From Cepaea nemoralis (taxonomy: Eukaryota; Mollusca; Gastropoda; Stylommatophora; Helicidae), in the NCBI GenBank assembly GCA_014155875.1, contig JACEFZ010027745.1, positions 1 through 64,000 of the forward strand: a stretch of DNA of 64,000 nucleotides, in the 5' to 3' direction. The stretch's first letter is position 1. Each line of letters opens with the position of its first letter. Positions 21,855-31,215 of the stretch are shown here, one piece after another. The notes under the pieces are model-generated. The model was not told the DNA's origin, made no database searches, and was given only the letters and a program-made list of their open reading frames with translations. Both the position numbers and the translations under genes were made by a program.

Positions 21855-22135
21855 TCGCTTTTAACCCAAGCGTAGTCCATACACACTAACTTTTTGTTTA
21901 GTAGTGCGGACTGAATTTTGCGTGTAGACTTGCTTTCTCTATTACCAGTATCTCTCGCCATCAGGCGAAACCACTCCAACTTCAGATAAACTACTGGTAA
22001 TTTACGTCCCAAAGTCAAGGGACGAGAGGTCAACATTTCAATTCAACTGTTCAATGTAGGGCTTGAACCCTTAACTGGGCATCATCCCACCGGATTTTTA
22101 AGAACGCGCGTTCTTATCCCATTCGACAATGCATG
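21855..22135 (-). mobile_element. SINE family S2
   Basis: Minus-strand copy with a tRNA-like head at the right end ('cgaatgggataagaacgcg') including an A-box-like stretch, and a B-box-like 'ggttcaagccc' inside. The body and tail match six other copies in the window. Confidence 0.8.
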
Positions 22136-22668
22136 ACTTTAGGATGTCTAGGTCGTCGGGGACACACTGCTTTAGCTTTGCTATCACGGAATATCAGGTG
22201 ACATTCACAGAAATGGCATACCGACGTGTAGGCGATCAAGTATTTATTTCTCACGCATAACACTCCGTTGTGCAGAGATGTCCTCGTACACTTCAAGTCC
22301 TGGCATCCACTACTCTGAATGCAACTGCATCGTGGATTATCCGGCCTCCTAACCTGGACTGACCTTGGATCTATTTTCCTATCACCGAGGAACAAACTAA
22401 TTTACCAAATAGGTGTCGTTTCTGTCGACTTCGGCGGCGTGATCGCTTCATCCAATCGAACACTCTAGCGCCTATAATTATTCCTGCTCCATTTCTAACA
22501 GTCTACAACGTTGATTCTTCATGTCTTTCACTGTGTCATCTAATAGTATTTGGACTGCGACAAAGATCATTGAACGACAGACTTCTGTCCAAGGTGATTC
22601 CCGGGTATCTCTGACTAATCTCACTATTGAAATTTCTGCTGTTTATTGTGAGAGCTAGGAAGTTATCC
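22136..22668. other. No recognised feature
   Basis: Open frames here are short and not recognised. Confidence 0.4.
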
Positions 22669-22672
22669 GACT

Positions 22673-22735
<63 letters not shown>

Positions 22736-22752
22736 CCTGCCTGCCTGCCTGC

Positions 22753-22788
<36 letters not shown>

Positions 22789-22803
22789 AAGCCAGCCAGA
22801 GTC
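22669..22803. repeat. 135-bp hairpin of (CTGG)n and (CCAG)n
   Basis: A CTGG array, a short CTGC array and a complementary CCAG array lie back to back, and the outermost 'gactct' / 'agagtc' also pair. The whole block can fold on itself. Confidence 0.95.
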
Positions 22804-22828
22804 TGTCCACACGTCCACACGTCCACAC

Positions 22829-23346
22829 GTCCGTCCGTCCGTCCGTCTGTCCGTCCGTCTAACGTCCGTCCGTCCGTCCGTCTAACGTCCGTCCGTCCGT
22901 CTAACGTCCGTCCGTCCGTCTAACGTCCGTCCGTCCGTCCGTCCGTCCGTCCGTCCGTCCCTCCGTCCGTCCGTCCGTCCGTCCGTCCGTCCGTCCGTCC
23001 GTCCGTCCGTCCCTGCGTCCCTCCGTCCGTCCCTCCGTCCGTCCGTCCGTCCGTCCGTCCCTCCCTCCGTCCGTCCGTCCGTCCCTCCGTCCGTCCCTCC
23101 GTCCGTCCCTCCGTCCGTCCGTCCCTCCGTCCGTCCCTCCGTCCGTCCGTCCGTCCGTCCGTCCCTCCCTCCGTCCCTCCGTCCGTCCGTCCGTCCGTCC
23201 CTCCGTCCGTCCGTCCCTCCGTCCCTCCGTCCGTCCGTCCCTCCGTCCCTCCGTCCGTCCGTCCGTCCGTCCGTCCGTCCGTCCGTCCCTCCGTCCCTCC
23301 GTCCGTCCGTCCGTCCGTCCGTCCGTCCGTCCGTCTGTCTGTCTGT
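22829..23346. repeat. (GTCC)n tract of about 520 bp
   Basis: GTCC units with scattered CTCC variants. Open frames of DGRT-type repeats on the minus strand are artefacts of the tract. Confidence 0.98.
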
Positions 23347-23756
23347 CTTGCTTCCCATCAAGAAAACAAACAGCGAACAAACCTGCCTACGACGCTAAGT
23401 AGCAATCCGCACTTTCACAAACGGGAAACCGTAGTCTCACATCACGGCAGTGCTACTGGGAAAACGTAGCGAGCGGGCTACCCAATGTAACTTTCTAGCC
23501 AACAGTAGGTAAATCCCCGGAATCTTTAATTCCCCCGCTCGGCCTGTAGACGTCGTTGATAATATAATTATTCTCAAGACATTTCAGTTATCGAGTTGAC
23601 AAGAATGCAGTGCCATATTGTAACTTCTAGTGCACAGTCATATTGTATTCTGTTAGACTGTGTCTTTGCTTGATATGATGTGGCTGTGTGAGTTAGTTTG
23701 TGGGATATTGTTTCTCGTAAGTACATTTCTTTAATGTTCGCATATTTTACATTTTT
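23347..23756. other. No recognised feature
   Basis: Nothing recognised between the GTCC tract and the next SINE. Confidence 0.4.
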
Positions 23757-24050
23757 TTTTAACTCGCTCGCTTTTGAACTCAAACGTAGTCCGTACACAC
23801 TACTTCTAGTAGCCATTGGCCTGAATTTTACGTGTGGATTAGCTTTCCCAATTATCCGCTCCTCTCACCATCAGGCGTACCCACTCTGACTTCAGAGGTA
23901 CTTCTAATTACCGTCCCCAAGGCAAGGACGAGAATTCAACATTTTAGTCCAACTGACTGGTGCATGGATTGAACTCCTTACTCGGCATTAGCATACTGGG
24001 TGTTTAAGAACGCATGTTCTTATCCATTCGGCCATGCTGACCTCTGTGTT
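23757..24050 (-). mobile_element. SINE family S2
   Basis: Minus-strand copy. The head at right reads 'tggccgaatggataagaaca' on the minus strand, a good polymerase III A box. The tail at left reads 'gtgtgtacggactacgtttg'. Confidence 0.85.
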
Positions 24051-24087
24051 AGTATAATATTATTTCTTTATCTTCTGTAGTTAGTTA

Positions 24088-24293
24088 GTTGCATATCCTT
24101 TATAAAACGTAGGAGTCAATCCCAGCATTTATGGCTGTTCGTGATTCCTGGGTAAGTTTGCATTCAATCGTTTGCCATCGGTTTCTGAACGACCGGCACC
24201 TATAAAATAAAAAAATAGAACGTAATAAGGTCTGCTGCCAAATCACCCACAACTGTGTTCCGAAGGCGGTATGCGGGATTACGAACTGCTGAG
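24088..24293 (-). mobile_element. SINE S1 with head H1
   Basis: Minus-strand copy; shared body at left, H1 head at right (the 'cgcataccg' and 'gattcgtaatccc' type). A TA run follows at 24296-24320. Confidence 0.8.
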
Positions 24294-24317
24294 TCTTATA
24301 TATATATATATATATAT

Positions 24318-24535
24318 ATATTTGCATATCCCTACAGGACGTTGCAGTCAACATCAGCATTTTCAGCTGCTGTTGTGTACTAGGCAAGATTACGCTCAGT
24401 AGTTTGCCATTGTTTTCTGAGTGACCGGCTCACGTACCCCGTAGTTACCAACACGGCGAGAACCGCTTCCGAATCTCGCGCATGTTACGTTATTCACAAG
24501 AATATACGGGATTACGGAGAAAGACATTAACACCT
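24318..24535 (-). mobile_element. SINE S1 with head H2
   Basis: Same 3' body as the neighbouring copy at 24088 but a different head, 'ccctggtctaggtg' type on the minus strand, ending near 'gtctccctgg'. Confidence 0.8.
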
Positions 24536-24599
24536 AGACCAGGGAGACATTATAATATGTAGTATTATTACGTGAGACTGTCAGGCGGAATCGTTAGGT

Positions 24600-24790
24600 G
24601 TTTCATATCCTGAATAGGACGTAGCAGTCAACTCCAGCATTTATTAGCTGTTTGTGATTTATGAAGCAAGGTTACTTCTACAGTTTGCCGTTGCTTTCTG
24701 TTCGTCCCATCGAAATACTCACAAAGGGGACTACTTGAAAATTGCCTGATACTTATTTCCAAAATTGGACTTGGTGTGTCAGGTAATTAT
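24600..24790 (-). mobile_element. SINE S1 with head H3
   Basis: Same 3' body again, with the H3-type middle ('ggacttggtgtgtcagg' near 24768). The tRNA-like end is poorly preserved. Confidence 0.7.
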
Positions 24791-24959
24791 GAATCATAAA
24801 CAGAAAAAAAGAAAATTAATAGTTAAGTGATTGGTTGTTAAGCCCTCTGAAGACTGAACTTAACTGTTAAGCTGAATGCGCTCGCTGTCAGATTGTTAAC
24901 TCTTCAATATGGCGTTTCATCTATGGAAGTAAGATTAATCCCCATGCAGCAGGCTGTTC

Positions 24960-25220
24960 TTATCACGTCGCGGTGAAAAGCCTCTCGATCTCTTGTCATG
25001 TTCCTTACTCATGCACCCTCATGTCCAAAGTGTCTTTAAATGTTCCTGTGTCCATCTTCGTGGTGCTCGACCTCTGCATCTTCTCCCAGAGACCTTGTCT
25101 CCCATCACTGATCTGTCCAATGTTAAGTATGGCCACATCAGTGTTTCAGTTTCCCCCACACATGATACTGGTTTTGAGCCATTGTTCAGAAAATGTAGAA
25201 TTTTACTATTTTTATTCTGC
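24960..25220 (-). pseudogene. LINE C-terminal fragment
   Basis: The minus strand reads 'GRRCRGRAPRRWTQEHLKTL', typical of the basic C-terminal region of LINE proteins, in frame with about 50 residues upstream. Family not determined. Confidence 0.6.
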
Positions 25221-25227
25221 CTTGTCC

Positions 25228-25465
25228 ATCGCTCTGTGGCGAAGGGCTCACGGACGCAATTCGTAATCCCGCATACCACGTTCGAAACACAACTGCGGGA
25301 GATTAGGCAGCAGACCGCCTTGTGTTAGTTTTTGTAAAATGGTATGAGTGCCTGTCGCTCAGAAATCAATGGCAAACAACTGAACGTAAACTTGCCTAGA
25401 AATCACAATAGTAAAAAAAATATTGCTGGCCTAAATTGCGACTTCCTGTAAAGAATATATAAATA
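25228..25465 (+). mobile_element. SINE S1 with head H1
   Basis: Plus-strand copy. The head 'tgtggcgaagggctcacgga' has an A-box-like 'tggcgaagggc' and a B-box-like 'cgttcgaaacac'. The shared body follows. Confidence 0.85.
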
Positions 25466-25467
25466 CC

Positions 25468-25565
25468 TTGTCCACGACATTCTTAGAATGTTTCTGTAAC
25501 ATCTGAGCTCAAAAGCCCCAAACATTTATGTTTACTGATTGCGAAATGGCCGATGACTCACATCC
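25468..25565 (-). repeat. Dispersed repeat R3
   Basis: Contains 'ttctaagaat' type, 'gagctcaaaag' and 'ttgcgaaatggccgatgac' blocks shared with four other places. It abuts the S1 SINE. Confidence 0.65.
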
Positions 25566-25794
25566 ATATGATGCTATTAAGATTTAGTTTTAGTTTAGTC
25601 GACGAATCAACATCACGGCACACGCGTGTAACCCATAAGTGCTACGTTCTACTCCTAACTGAAGCCTGAGTCCGGAGAATCTCAGCTCAGTGCACGAACT
25701 TCGTAGTACCGGCGAGGATCCTGAAATACATTGGTTAGATTTTTAACTCGAAATTTTGCCCGGGTAGCGCTGTTAAACTACTCTTTTTCGATTT

Positions 25795-25990
25795 CCAACT
25801 GCCAAGGGATATTATATGTGCGCAACAATACACACGGGCGTCCGATCTCACTACCCAGAGACCAGGGGAAATTTTATTACAAAAATTCCAGGTGAAAATA
25901 TCCCGGCCCTCACCGGTGCTTGAACCCGGGACCTCCAGCACTCGAGCGGACACTATACCTCGAGACCACTCAGCCTCCACCCCTCCATTA
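25795..25990 (-). mobile_element. tRNA-headed SINE of another family
   Basis: On the minus strand a tRNA-like head starts near 25985 with an A-box-like 'tgagtggtctcgagg' and a B-box-like 'cgggttcaagcacc'. The body continues left. Only one clear copy is present here. Confidence 0.65.
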
Positions 25991-26084
25991 AGATGAGTAC
26001 GATTAATGTAGAGGTTTTCTTCTTGGCCCAGCATGTTAGTTCTACAGTCACGGAGTCCGATTGTATTACAAAGCTACCCTTCTC

Positions 26085-26180
26085 TTTTCCAAGCTCAGAA
26101 ACCGGTGGGTACTGGGTTCGAATCCTCATGGTGGCGTATTTTTAATATTAACCTGGTTATCTAGCTCGATCCAGCCAGAA
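26085..26180 (+). other. tRNA-like B-box region, possible SINE head
   Basis: 'ctgggttcgaatcctcatgg' is a strong polymerase III B box, but no A box or repeat partner was confirmed. The left part resembles 46466-46490. Confidence 0.45.
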
Positions 26181-26324
26181 ATAGGTACTGGGAAATGTGT
26201 TGTCACTAAAGGCGGCCAGGGTTATAATGACTACATCAGCCACTAGTGGCGTGTGGTCTTTGACAATTCGGTCTGGTATCATAGATTCAATGTGCCTTGA
26301 GGCATATAGCAGGGTCCTTTACTT

Positions 26325-26398
26325 TATTGTACGGTAATGCTTTCTTTGCGGGTTCTCAGGTATGTTACGGTAATGCTTCCTCCGCGGGTTTTCAGGTA
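26325..26398. repeat. 36-bp minisatellite, left part (about 2 units)
   Basis: Units of the form 'ttacggtaatgcttcctccg' + 'cgggttttcaggta'. The array continues at 28941-29125 on the far side of the mariner element. Confidence 0.85.
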
Positions 26399-26519
26399 TT
26401 AAGGACATTCATTTCAAACCCGTTCCAAAGGCTTTATTACAAAATCATGAAAGAAACATTAACAGGTGTGGTAGAATTAAACAAAGCATTAATTTTTAAT
26501 AAATTATGCACCATGAATT

Positions 26520-26707
26520 GGTCAGAAGACGCCACCGTAGGCATTCAGGCAAGCATCCCATTGCTTAGGTAGGCGGCGAATGCCGTCCGCAAAAAAGAAT
26601 TGTGGTAGCTCACTGAACCAAGTGTTTGCCGCTTTCATTACGTCTGAATCTGTGTAAAATCGTTGCCCCTTGAGAGCTATTTTTAGAGATCCGAACAAAT
26701 GAAAATC
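26520..26707 (-). pseudogene. mariner transposase, C-terminal part
   Basis: The minus strand reads 'DFHLFGSLKIALKGQRFY' and on to 'LPKQWDACLNAYGGVF', the normal end of mariner (SETMAR-type) transposases. It begins exactly at the LINE junction; the preceding residues are at 27912-28777. Confidence 0.9.
26697..26707 (+). repeat. 11-bp target duplication of the LINE, left copy
   Basis: 'aaatgaaaatc', repeated at 27912-27922. Confidence 0.85.
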
Positions 26708-26717
26708 AATCAATCAA

Positions 26718-27660
26718 TCATGTTCCATGCCGGAAAGCGTGGGCGGTCATGACTCGCCATTTCACTCGATCACCAGTGTCGAGGATCAGCTCAGTGTTCC
26801 TGTCCCGTCCATGCCATGTGGCCAAGCCATCCAGGTATTTTCCTCTCGCTCTTCTTCTTGGTCTGTTCCCTTCGATCTTGCCAGTTGTCACCAAGTTCTC
26901 CACTCCATTTCTTCTCATAACATGTACAAAAAATTTTGACTGTCTACGTCTAATCTCTCCAATCAGCTTACGATGTTCATTTGTCTCCTGTAGTACTTGG
27001 TCATTGGTTTTTCTGTCTGTCCATGGTATTCTTTGCATTTTCCTCAGAAACCACATTTCTGCAGCCATCAGATGTTTTTCAGCTTGACTGCTCATTGTCC
27101 AAGTTTCACATCCATACAAAAGAACAGGCTCTATGTATCCCCTCAACACTCCTTTTCTCGTTTCAATTGACATCTTTTTATTGGTCAGAATGTTTTTCAT
27201 CTTGCTAAAGGCTACTTTCGCCATGGCGATTCTTGTTCTAATCTCTTCAAGGCATCTCCCATCAAATGTTATGACTGTTCCAAGATAATTGTACCGATTC
27301 ACTTGTTGAAGAATATTTCCATTTACTTGTATATTACATTGTGGCACTTCTTTCTTCCTAGTGACGACCATAACCTGAGTCTTTTTACAATTTAATTCTA
27401 ACCCCAGTTGCTCACTGTGTACAACAACCGCATCTACTAATTGTTGCAGGTCCTGCGCATTGTCTGCAATTAATACTGTATCATCTGTATATCTAATGTT
27501 ATTGATGTTTCTTCCACCAATGCTGATTCCATTTATATCCTCTACATTTCTGAAAATATTTTCACTGTATAGGGAAAAAAGATCTGGAGACATTACACAT
27601 TCCTGCCTAACACCTCTCTTAATTGGCTGATACTGTCCCACTTCATTATCAGTCCTTATT
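26718..27660 (-). pseudogene. LINE-B reverse transcriptase, C-terminal half
   Basis: The open frame runs from 27821 to 26718 (367 residues), but only the part from about residue 55 is LINE sense sequence. It shows RT motif B 'GVRQECVMSPDLFSLY', the active site 'YTDDTVLIA' near residues 109-117 (about 27497), the 'LNCKKTQVMV' motif, then 'LLYGCETWTMSS', 'MWFLRKMQRIPWTDR' and a basic C-terminus ending 'VMTAHAFRHGT'. Motif B has Glu where Gly is usual. The N-terminal part, including motif A, is missing, so the protein cannot be active. The first 54 residues are antisense of the inverted 3' end. Confidence 0.9.
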
Positions 27661-27824
27661 GGGGCTGAACCAGCTACTTCGCCATAAACACACCGGAAGA
27701 AACACACCGGAAGAAACACACCGAGAGGAAAATACCTGGATATCTTGGCCACATGGCATGGACGGGACAGGAACACTGAGCTGATCCACGACACTGGTGA
27801 TCGAGTGAAATGGCGAGTCATGAC
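26746..27824. repeat. 103-bp inverted repeat bracketing the LINE
   Basis: 26746-26848 and 27722-27824 are reverse complements with only a few differences. Confidence 0.9.
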
Positions 27825-27911
27825 TTCGATGAGCTGATTGGAGAGATTAGACGTAGACAGTCAAAAATTTTTGGACATGTTATGAGAAGGATAATAAGGA
27901 ATTAATTAATT

Positions 27912-27922
27912 AAATGAAAATC
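27912..27922 (+). repeat. 11-bp target duplication of the LINE, right copy
   Basis: 'aaatgaaaatc', identical to 26697-26707. Confidence 0.85.
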
Positions 27923-28777
27923 GCATGGGGACAAATCCGGACTAAAGGCTGGATGTTGCAGAATTTCCCACTTCTTCCTTGCTAATGCTTCTTACTGCAC
28001 AATCTTTGCGACATGCGGACAAGCATTATCGTGCAACAAGATCACACCGCGAGAAAGCATGCTTTTCGCAGCTTGTCTAGTGTTTGCAAGTAGTGGGTAG
28101 AGTTGATTTTGACACCAGGTTCTTTATAGTCGGCTAACAATAGCCCTTCATGGTCATAAAATGCGCTCAGCATGACCTTACCAGCGGAATCCTGTAACTT
28201 GAATTTTTTGGCTTTTGGTGATCCAGCATGCTTCCATTGCATTGTCTCTTTTTTGCTGCTCGGCTCAAAGTGGTGATACCATGATTCATCGCCTGCCACT
28301 ATGCGGAAGAGAAATGCATCACCCTCAACTCTGTAACGCAGCAAATGGTTCAAACACCATCCCATTCCTCTTTTTGGTGGTCGGTCAACATCTGTGGTAC
28401 TAACTGTGAACACACTTTCCGATATTGCAGTTTCCTACGAACGACCTTTTGAATTGTCCAATTGACACATCAAATTCTTTCGCTAGCGAACGTATGCTTC
28501 GACAACGGTTCATCTGTACTGCTGCATCAATTTTGGCGATGGTTTTTTCTGTTGCAAGACTATGCACTTGACCCGGCCATCGAAGATCTGTCGTGAACTG
28601 ACGTCCCTTCCGAAACATTGGTCCCCAGTCTGTCACTGTTGTCTCCGACACACATTTGTTACCGTACGCTGCCTGCATTCTTCGATGAATGTCCACTGGG
28701 CGACGTTCTTCAGATGAATGAAACTGAATCACCGCTCTTTGAGCTTTTTTGGACGGATTTTGAATCAACCCGGCCAT
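27912..28777 (-). pseudogene. mariner transposase, N-terminal and catalytic part
   Basis: Transposase that cuts and rejoins element ends at TA. On the minus strand a frame starts at 28777 with 'MAGLIQNPSKKAQRAVIQFH' and shows two helix-turn-helix regions, the second around 'CRSIRSLAKEFDVSIGQFKR'. After a frameshift near 28405 it continues as 'VAGDESWYHHFEPSSKKE' (first catalytic Asp), then 'FYDHEGLLLADYKEPG', then in another frame 'GVILLHDNACPHVAKIVQ' (second Asp, near 28010), and 'HPAFSPDLSPCDFHL', which reaches the LINE junction at 27922. The frame resumes at 26707. Frameshifts and the insert make it inactive. Confidence 0.9.
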
Positions 28778-28940
28778 TTTCTCAACGGTCAGAAACAGAA
28801 CCTATGCACCATGTGACGATAAGTACTTGCTCTTTTATTCATTGGTCAGTACTTATCACATGGCTATGACATGATCATGTTCAACGTACGCAATTACGCG
28901 CGGTGCGGCATGAACGGATTTCAAATGAACGCCTCTTATA

Positions 28941-29125
28941 TTTTACGATAATTCTTTCCCCGCAGGTTTTCATGTATTTTACGGTGTTGCTTCCTTCGCG
29001 GGTCTTCGGGTATTTTACGGCAATGCTTCTTTCGGGGTTTTCAGGTATTTTACGGAAATTGATTCCTACGCGGTTGTTCAAGAATTTTACGGCAATGTTT
29101 CCTGCGCGGGGATTCAAGTATTTTA
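28941..29125. repeat. 36-bp minisatellite, right part (about 5 units)
   Basis: Units begin 'ttttacggcaatgcttc' and end 'ttttcaggta', as in 26325-26398. Confidence 0.88.
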
Positions 29126-29140
29126 TTGGCAACACGCTCG

Positions 29141-29318
29141 AAGTCAGCATGTTCGAATGGTTAAAGCAAGCACTCCTAAACTTCCGGTGTGTTTATGGCG
29201 AAGTAGCTGGTTCAGCCCCAACACTGGACTAAAATGTTGACGTGTCCTCTTTGATTTGGGAACGTAAATTACAAGTACCTTAGAAGTTGGAGTGGCTTCG
29301 CATGATGCCAGGCTCTCC
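29141..29318 (+). mobile_element. SINE family S2, variant
   Basis: The head 'cagcatgttcgaatggttaa' and the shared body ('ggactaaaatgttgacgtgt', 'gtaaattacaagtacct') mark it. The part between head and body (29180-29219) differs from other copies and recurs inverted at 27662-27701. Confidence 0.75.
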
Positions 29319-29394
29319 TGTCCCACACACAGTTCACTAACCTTCGCCGCGAATCCCCAGAAACTTTTTTTCACCTCTTAGCACTGAACCATCA

Positions 29395-29402
29395 GTGTAG
29401 AT
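29395..29402 (+). repeat. 8-bp hAT target duplication, left copy
   Basis: 'gtgtagat', repeated at 29574-29581. Confidence 0.92.
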
Positions 29403-29573
29403 CAGGGGTGGCCAACACGAGGCCCGCGGGGTGGGAAGCGATGATGTGGTCGAGGCTATAGCACGCTTGCTTGTTTACTTTAATTTAAAAAAAAAAAACA
29501 TTAGGTGCGTGACCCGGCAGAAAATATTATTTCTGAAATTTGACCCGCCAGCTGAAAAGGTTGGCCACCCCTG
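29403..29573. mobile_element. hAT-type MITE (171 bp)
   Basis: Terminal inverted repeats 'caggggtggccaac' and 'gttggccacccctg', with 8-bp target duplications, are diagnostic of the hAT superfamily. It is non-autonomous with no coding capacity. A related 203-bp copy is at 46499-46701. Confidence 0.95.
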
Positions 29574-29581
29574 GTGTAGAT
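29574..29581 (+). repeat. 8-bp hAT target duplication, right copy
   Basis: 'gtgtagat'. Confidence 0.92.
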
Positions 29582-29767
29582 GATTACATCGCCGTGTCGT
29601 GAAATGTCGTGGATCAATTGCATCTCCCATTCAGTGCCGCCTGCCGACCAATCCGTGCAATACCGACCCAATGTTATTATGACCTTACACGAGTCTGACC
29701 TTTCCCCTGGCATTCGACAGATAAGAAACAGCCTATGCTTTCAATGCCGAACACATACGCGAAAGCA

Positions 29768-30050
29768 GTTCCGCATGGCCGAATGGATAAGAACGCGTGT
29801 TATTAAACATCTCTGTGCTGATGCCGAGGATAGCAATTCAACCCCTATACCGGACAGTTGGACTAAAATGTTGACTTGTCGTCCTTGGCTTGGGGATGTA
29901 AATTACAAGTACCTCTGAAGTCGGAGTGGGTTCGCCTGATGGCGGGGGACACTGTTAATAATGAAAGCTAATCCACACGCAAAATTCAGCCCACCACTAC
30001 TGTAAATAGTGTGTATGGACTACGCTTGAGATAAAAGCGAGCGATCGCAA
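29768..30050 (+). mobile_element. SINE family S2
   Basis: Well-preserved plus-strand copy. The head 'gcatggccgaatggataaga' has an A box, and a B-box-like stretch lies near 29835. The body is shared with other S2 copies and the tail reads 'tatggactacgcttgag'. Confidence 0.88.
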
Positions 30051-30154
30051 ATACGCAAAAGTAGCATCTACGAGATACGATGCCCCAGAAGGCTGCAAAC
30101 TTAACAACCCGAGACCGAGTAAGAAAGACAGCTGGAACAACACCTAATGACACA

Positions 30155-30330
30155 TATTGAAATTCAGTGCAAATAGTTTGGCCATCTAATTAGAATGCAA
30201 CACTATCTTTTACCAGTACTGTCGTTAGAGCAAACAAGATTTGATACGAAAGCAAGAGGGCGCCCGAGAAGAAATTGAAATGACGGTATCAAAGACATTG
30301 TGCGAGTACAATCACAGGGAATGACACTAA
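30155..30330 (+). pseudogene. LINE C-terminal fragment
   Basis: The plus strand reads 'FGHLIRMQHYLLPVLSLEQ' then 'TKARGRPRRN', the usual LINE C-terminal pattern. Truncated and isolated. Confidence 0.65.
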
Positions 30331-30756
30331 TCCATACGCACATATCTGTCCGCAGCACTTGGCACGTGTAAGGACAACGCTTTATTTCAAAGCAAGCGAA
30401 TGTAAAGCTAACAAACAATCAAGTACAGACAAATCAGTGAGATGAAAAGCCGTTCTGGTGGGAAAATAATACCTGTGTCAACGGTGGAAACTGAACCCAG
30501 CTCATTAGCTTAGCAGGCAAAAGCACAAACTACCTGACCACTAGGGCTCCAATTGTTACTATAAATAATGAAATTCCACTCATTATGACCTATTTGTTGT
30601 ACGGGCTAACCCCCATATATTTGAAGATCAATCGAAACTTGATGGGTGGTGTGGTCAATAGTAAGTCTGCCGTCTTTATGTCCCATGCATTTTTCTTGTA
30701 CATGTGTTAGAGTGGGTAGGCCCTGGACTCCAGCAGAATTTTTTTTTTTTTTGGTT
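30331..30756. other. No recognised feature
   Basis: Contains a T run at 30740-30751. No gene or repeat recognised. Confidence 0.35.
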
Positions 30757-30845
30757 GTGCGTATCCTTTTTACAGGTTATCGCAGTCAACGCCATCATTT
30801 ATGAGGCTGTGATCTCTTGGCAAGTTTACGTTCACTAGTTCACAG
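30757..30845 (-). mobile_element. SINE S1 body fragment
   Basis: Only the shared 3' body is present; the head is missing. Confidence 0.65.
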
Positions 30846-31100
30846 AAATCAAATATAGAGGTTCTAGAAAAAACGGGGATGAAAAGAGAGTTGATGAAAG
30901 AAATAAAAAAGAGGCAAGTGAAATATTTCGGTCACATTAAAAGACATAACACTCTTATAAAAACCATACTGGAGGGCAAGGCTGAGGGCAAGCGAGCAAG
31001 AGGTAGACAACGAAGCAAGTGGGAAGATGAAAATCAAGAGATTGGCGAACATTAGTCTGACAGAATGTACAGTCAAGGCGAGAGACATACAGTGTTGGGG
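30846..31100 (+). pseudogene. LINE C-terminal fragment
   Basis: The plus strand reads 'LMKEIKKRQVKYFGHIKRHN' and 'EGKAEGKRARGRQRSKWED', a standard LINE C-terminus. The upstream RT is absent, so it is 5' truncated. Confidence 0.8.
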
Positions 31101-31215
31101 ATCCATTGCAGTCAACCTTCATTGTGGAGACGGCACCTGATTGATTGCCGTAAAGCTGGACCCACGTCTGACGACAAACTATTGCCAGAGTATTACAGTT
31201 CACTAAACATGAAGC

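Larger units (their letters stand above)
26708..27911 (-). mobile_element. LINE-B insertion with rearranged 5' end
   Basis: A 1,204-bp insert in the mariner transposase gene, flanked by 11-bp duplications. Its 3' end on the minus strand is at left, with an AATC-type tail (26708-26720). The RT part is readable from about 27660 leftward. At right, 27722-27824 is an inverted copy of the 3' part (26746-26848), followed by another inverted piece (27828-27892) from slightly further upstream, then AATT repeats. Such a rearranged 5' end suggests template switching during insertion. Confidence 0.9.
26399..28938 (-). mobile_element. mariner element split by a LINE
   Basis: Terminal inverted repeats are visible: 'ttaaggacattcatttcaaa' at left and, at right, sequence whose reverse complement starts 'taagaggcgttcatttgaaa'. 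TA dinucleotides at 26397-26398 and 28939-28940 flank it, as expected for mariner. Without the 1,204-bp LINE insert and its 11-bp duplication it would be about 1.33 kb, the usual mariner size. It lies inside a minisatellite. Confidence 0.9.
29319..29730 (-). pseudogene. LINE RNase H domain split by a hAT MITE
   Basis: The minus strand reads 'GRYCTDWSAGGTEWEMQ' and 'HDISRHGDVIIYT' up to the MITE at 29573, then beyond 29403 'VLRGEKKSFWGFAAKVSE'. Removing the MITE brings the halves of the catalytic TDG motif together. Left of 29319 the domain is cut by an S2 SINE. Same family as 17100-17850. Confidence 0.8.

Noticed and set aside
22882..23380. Two 159-residue minus-strand frames rich in DGRT repeats
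   Set aside because: They are translations of the GTCC microsatellite; all frames stay open because the tract lacks stops.
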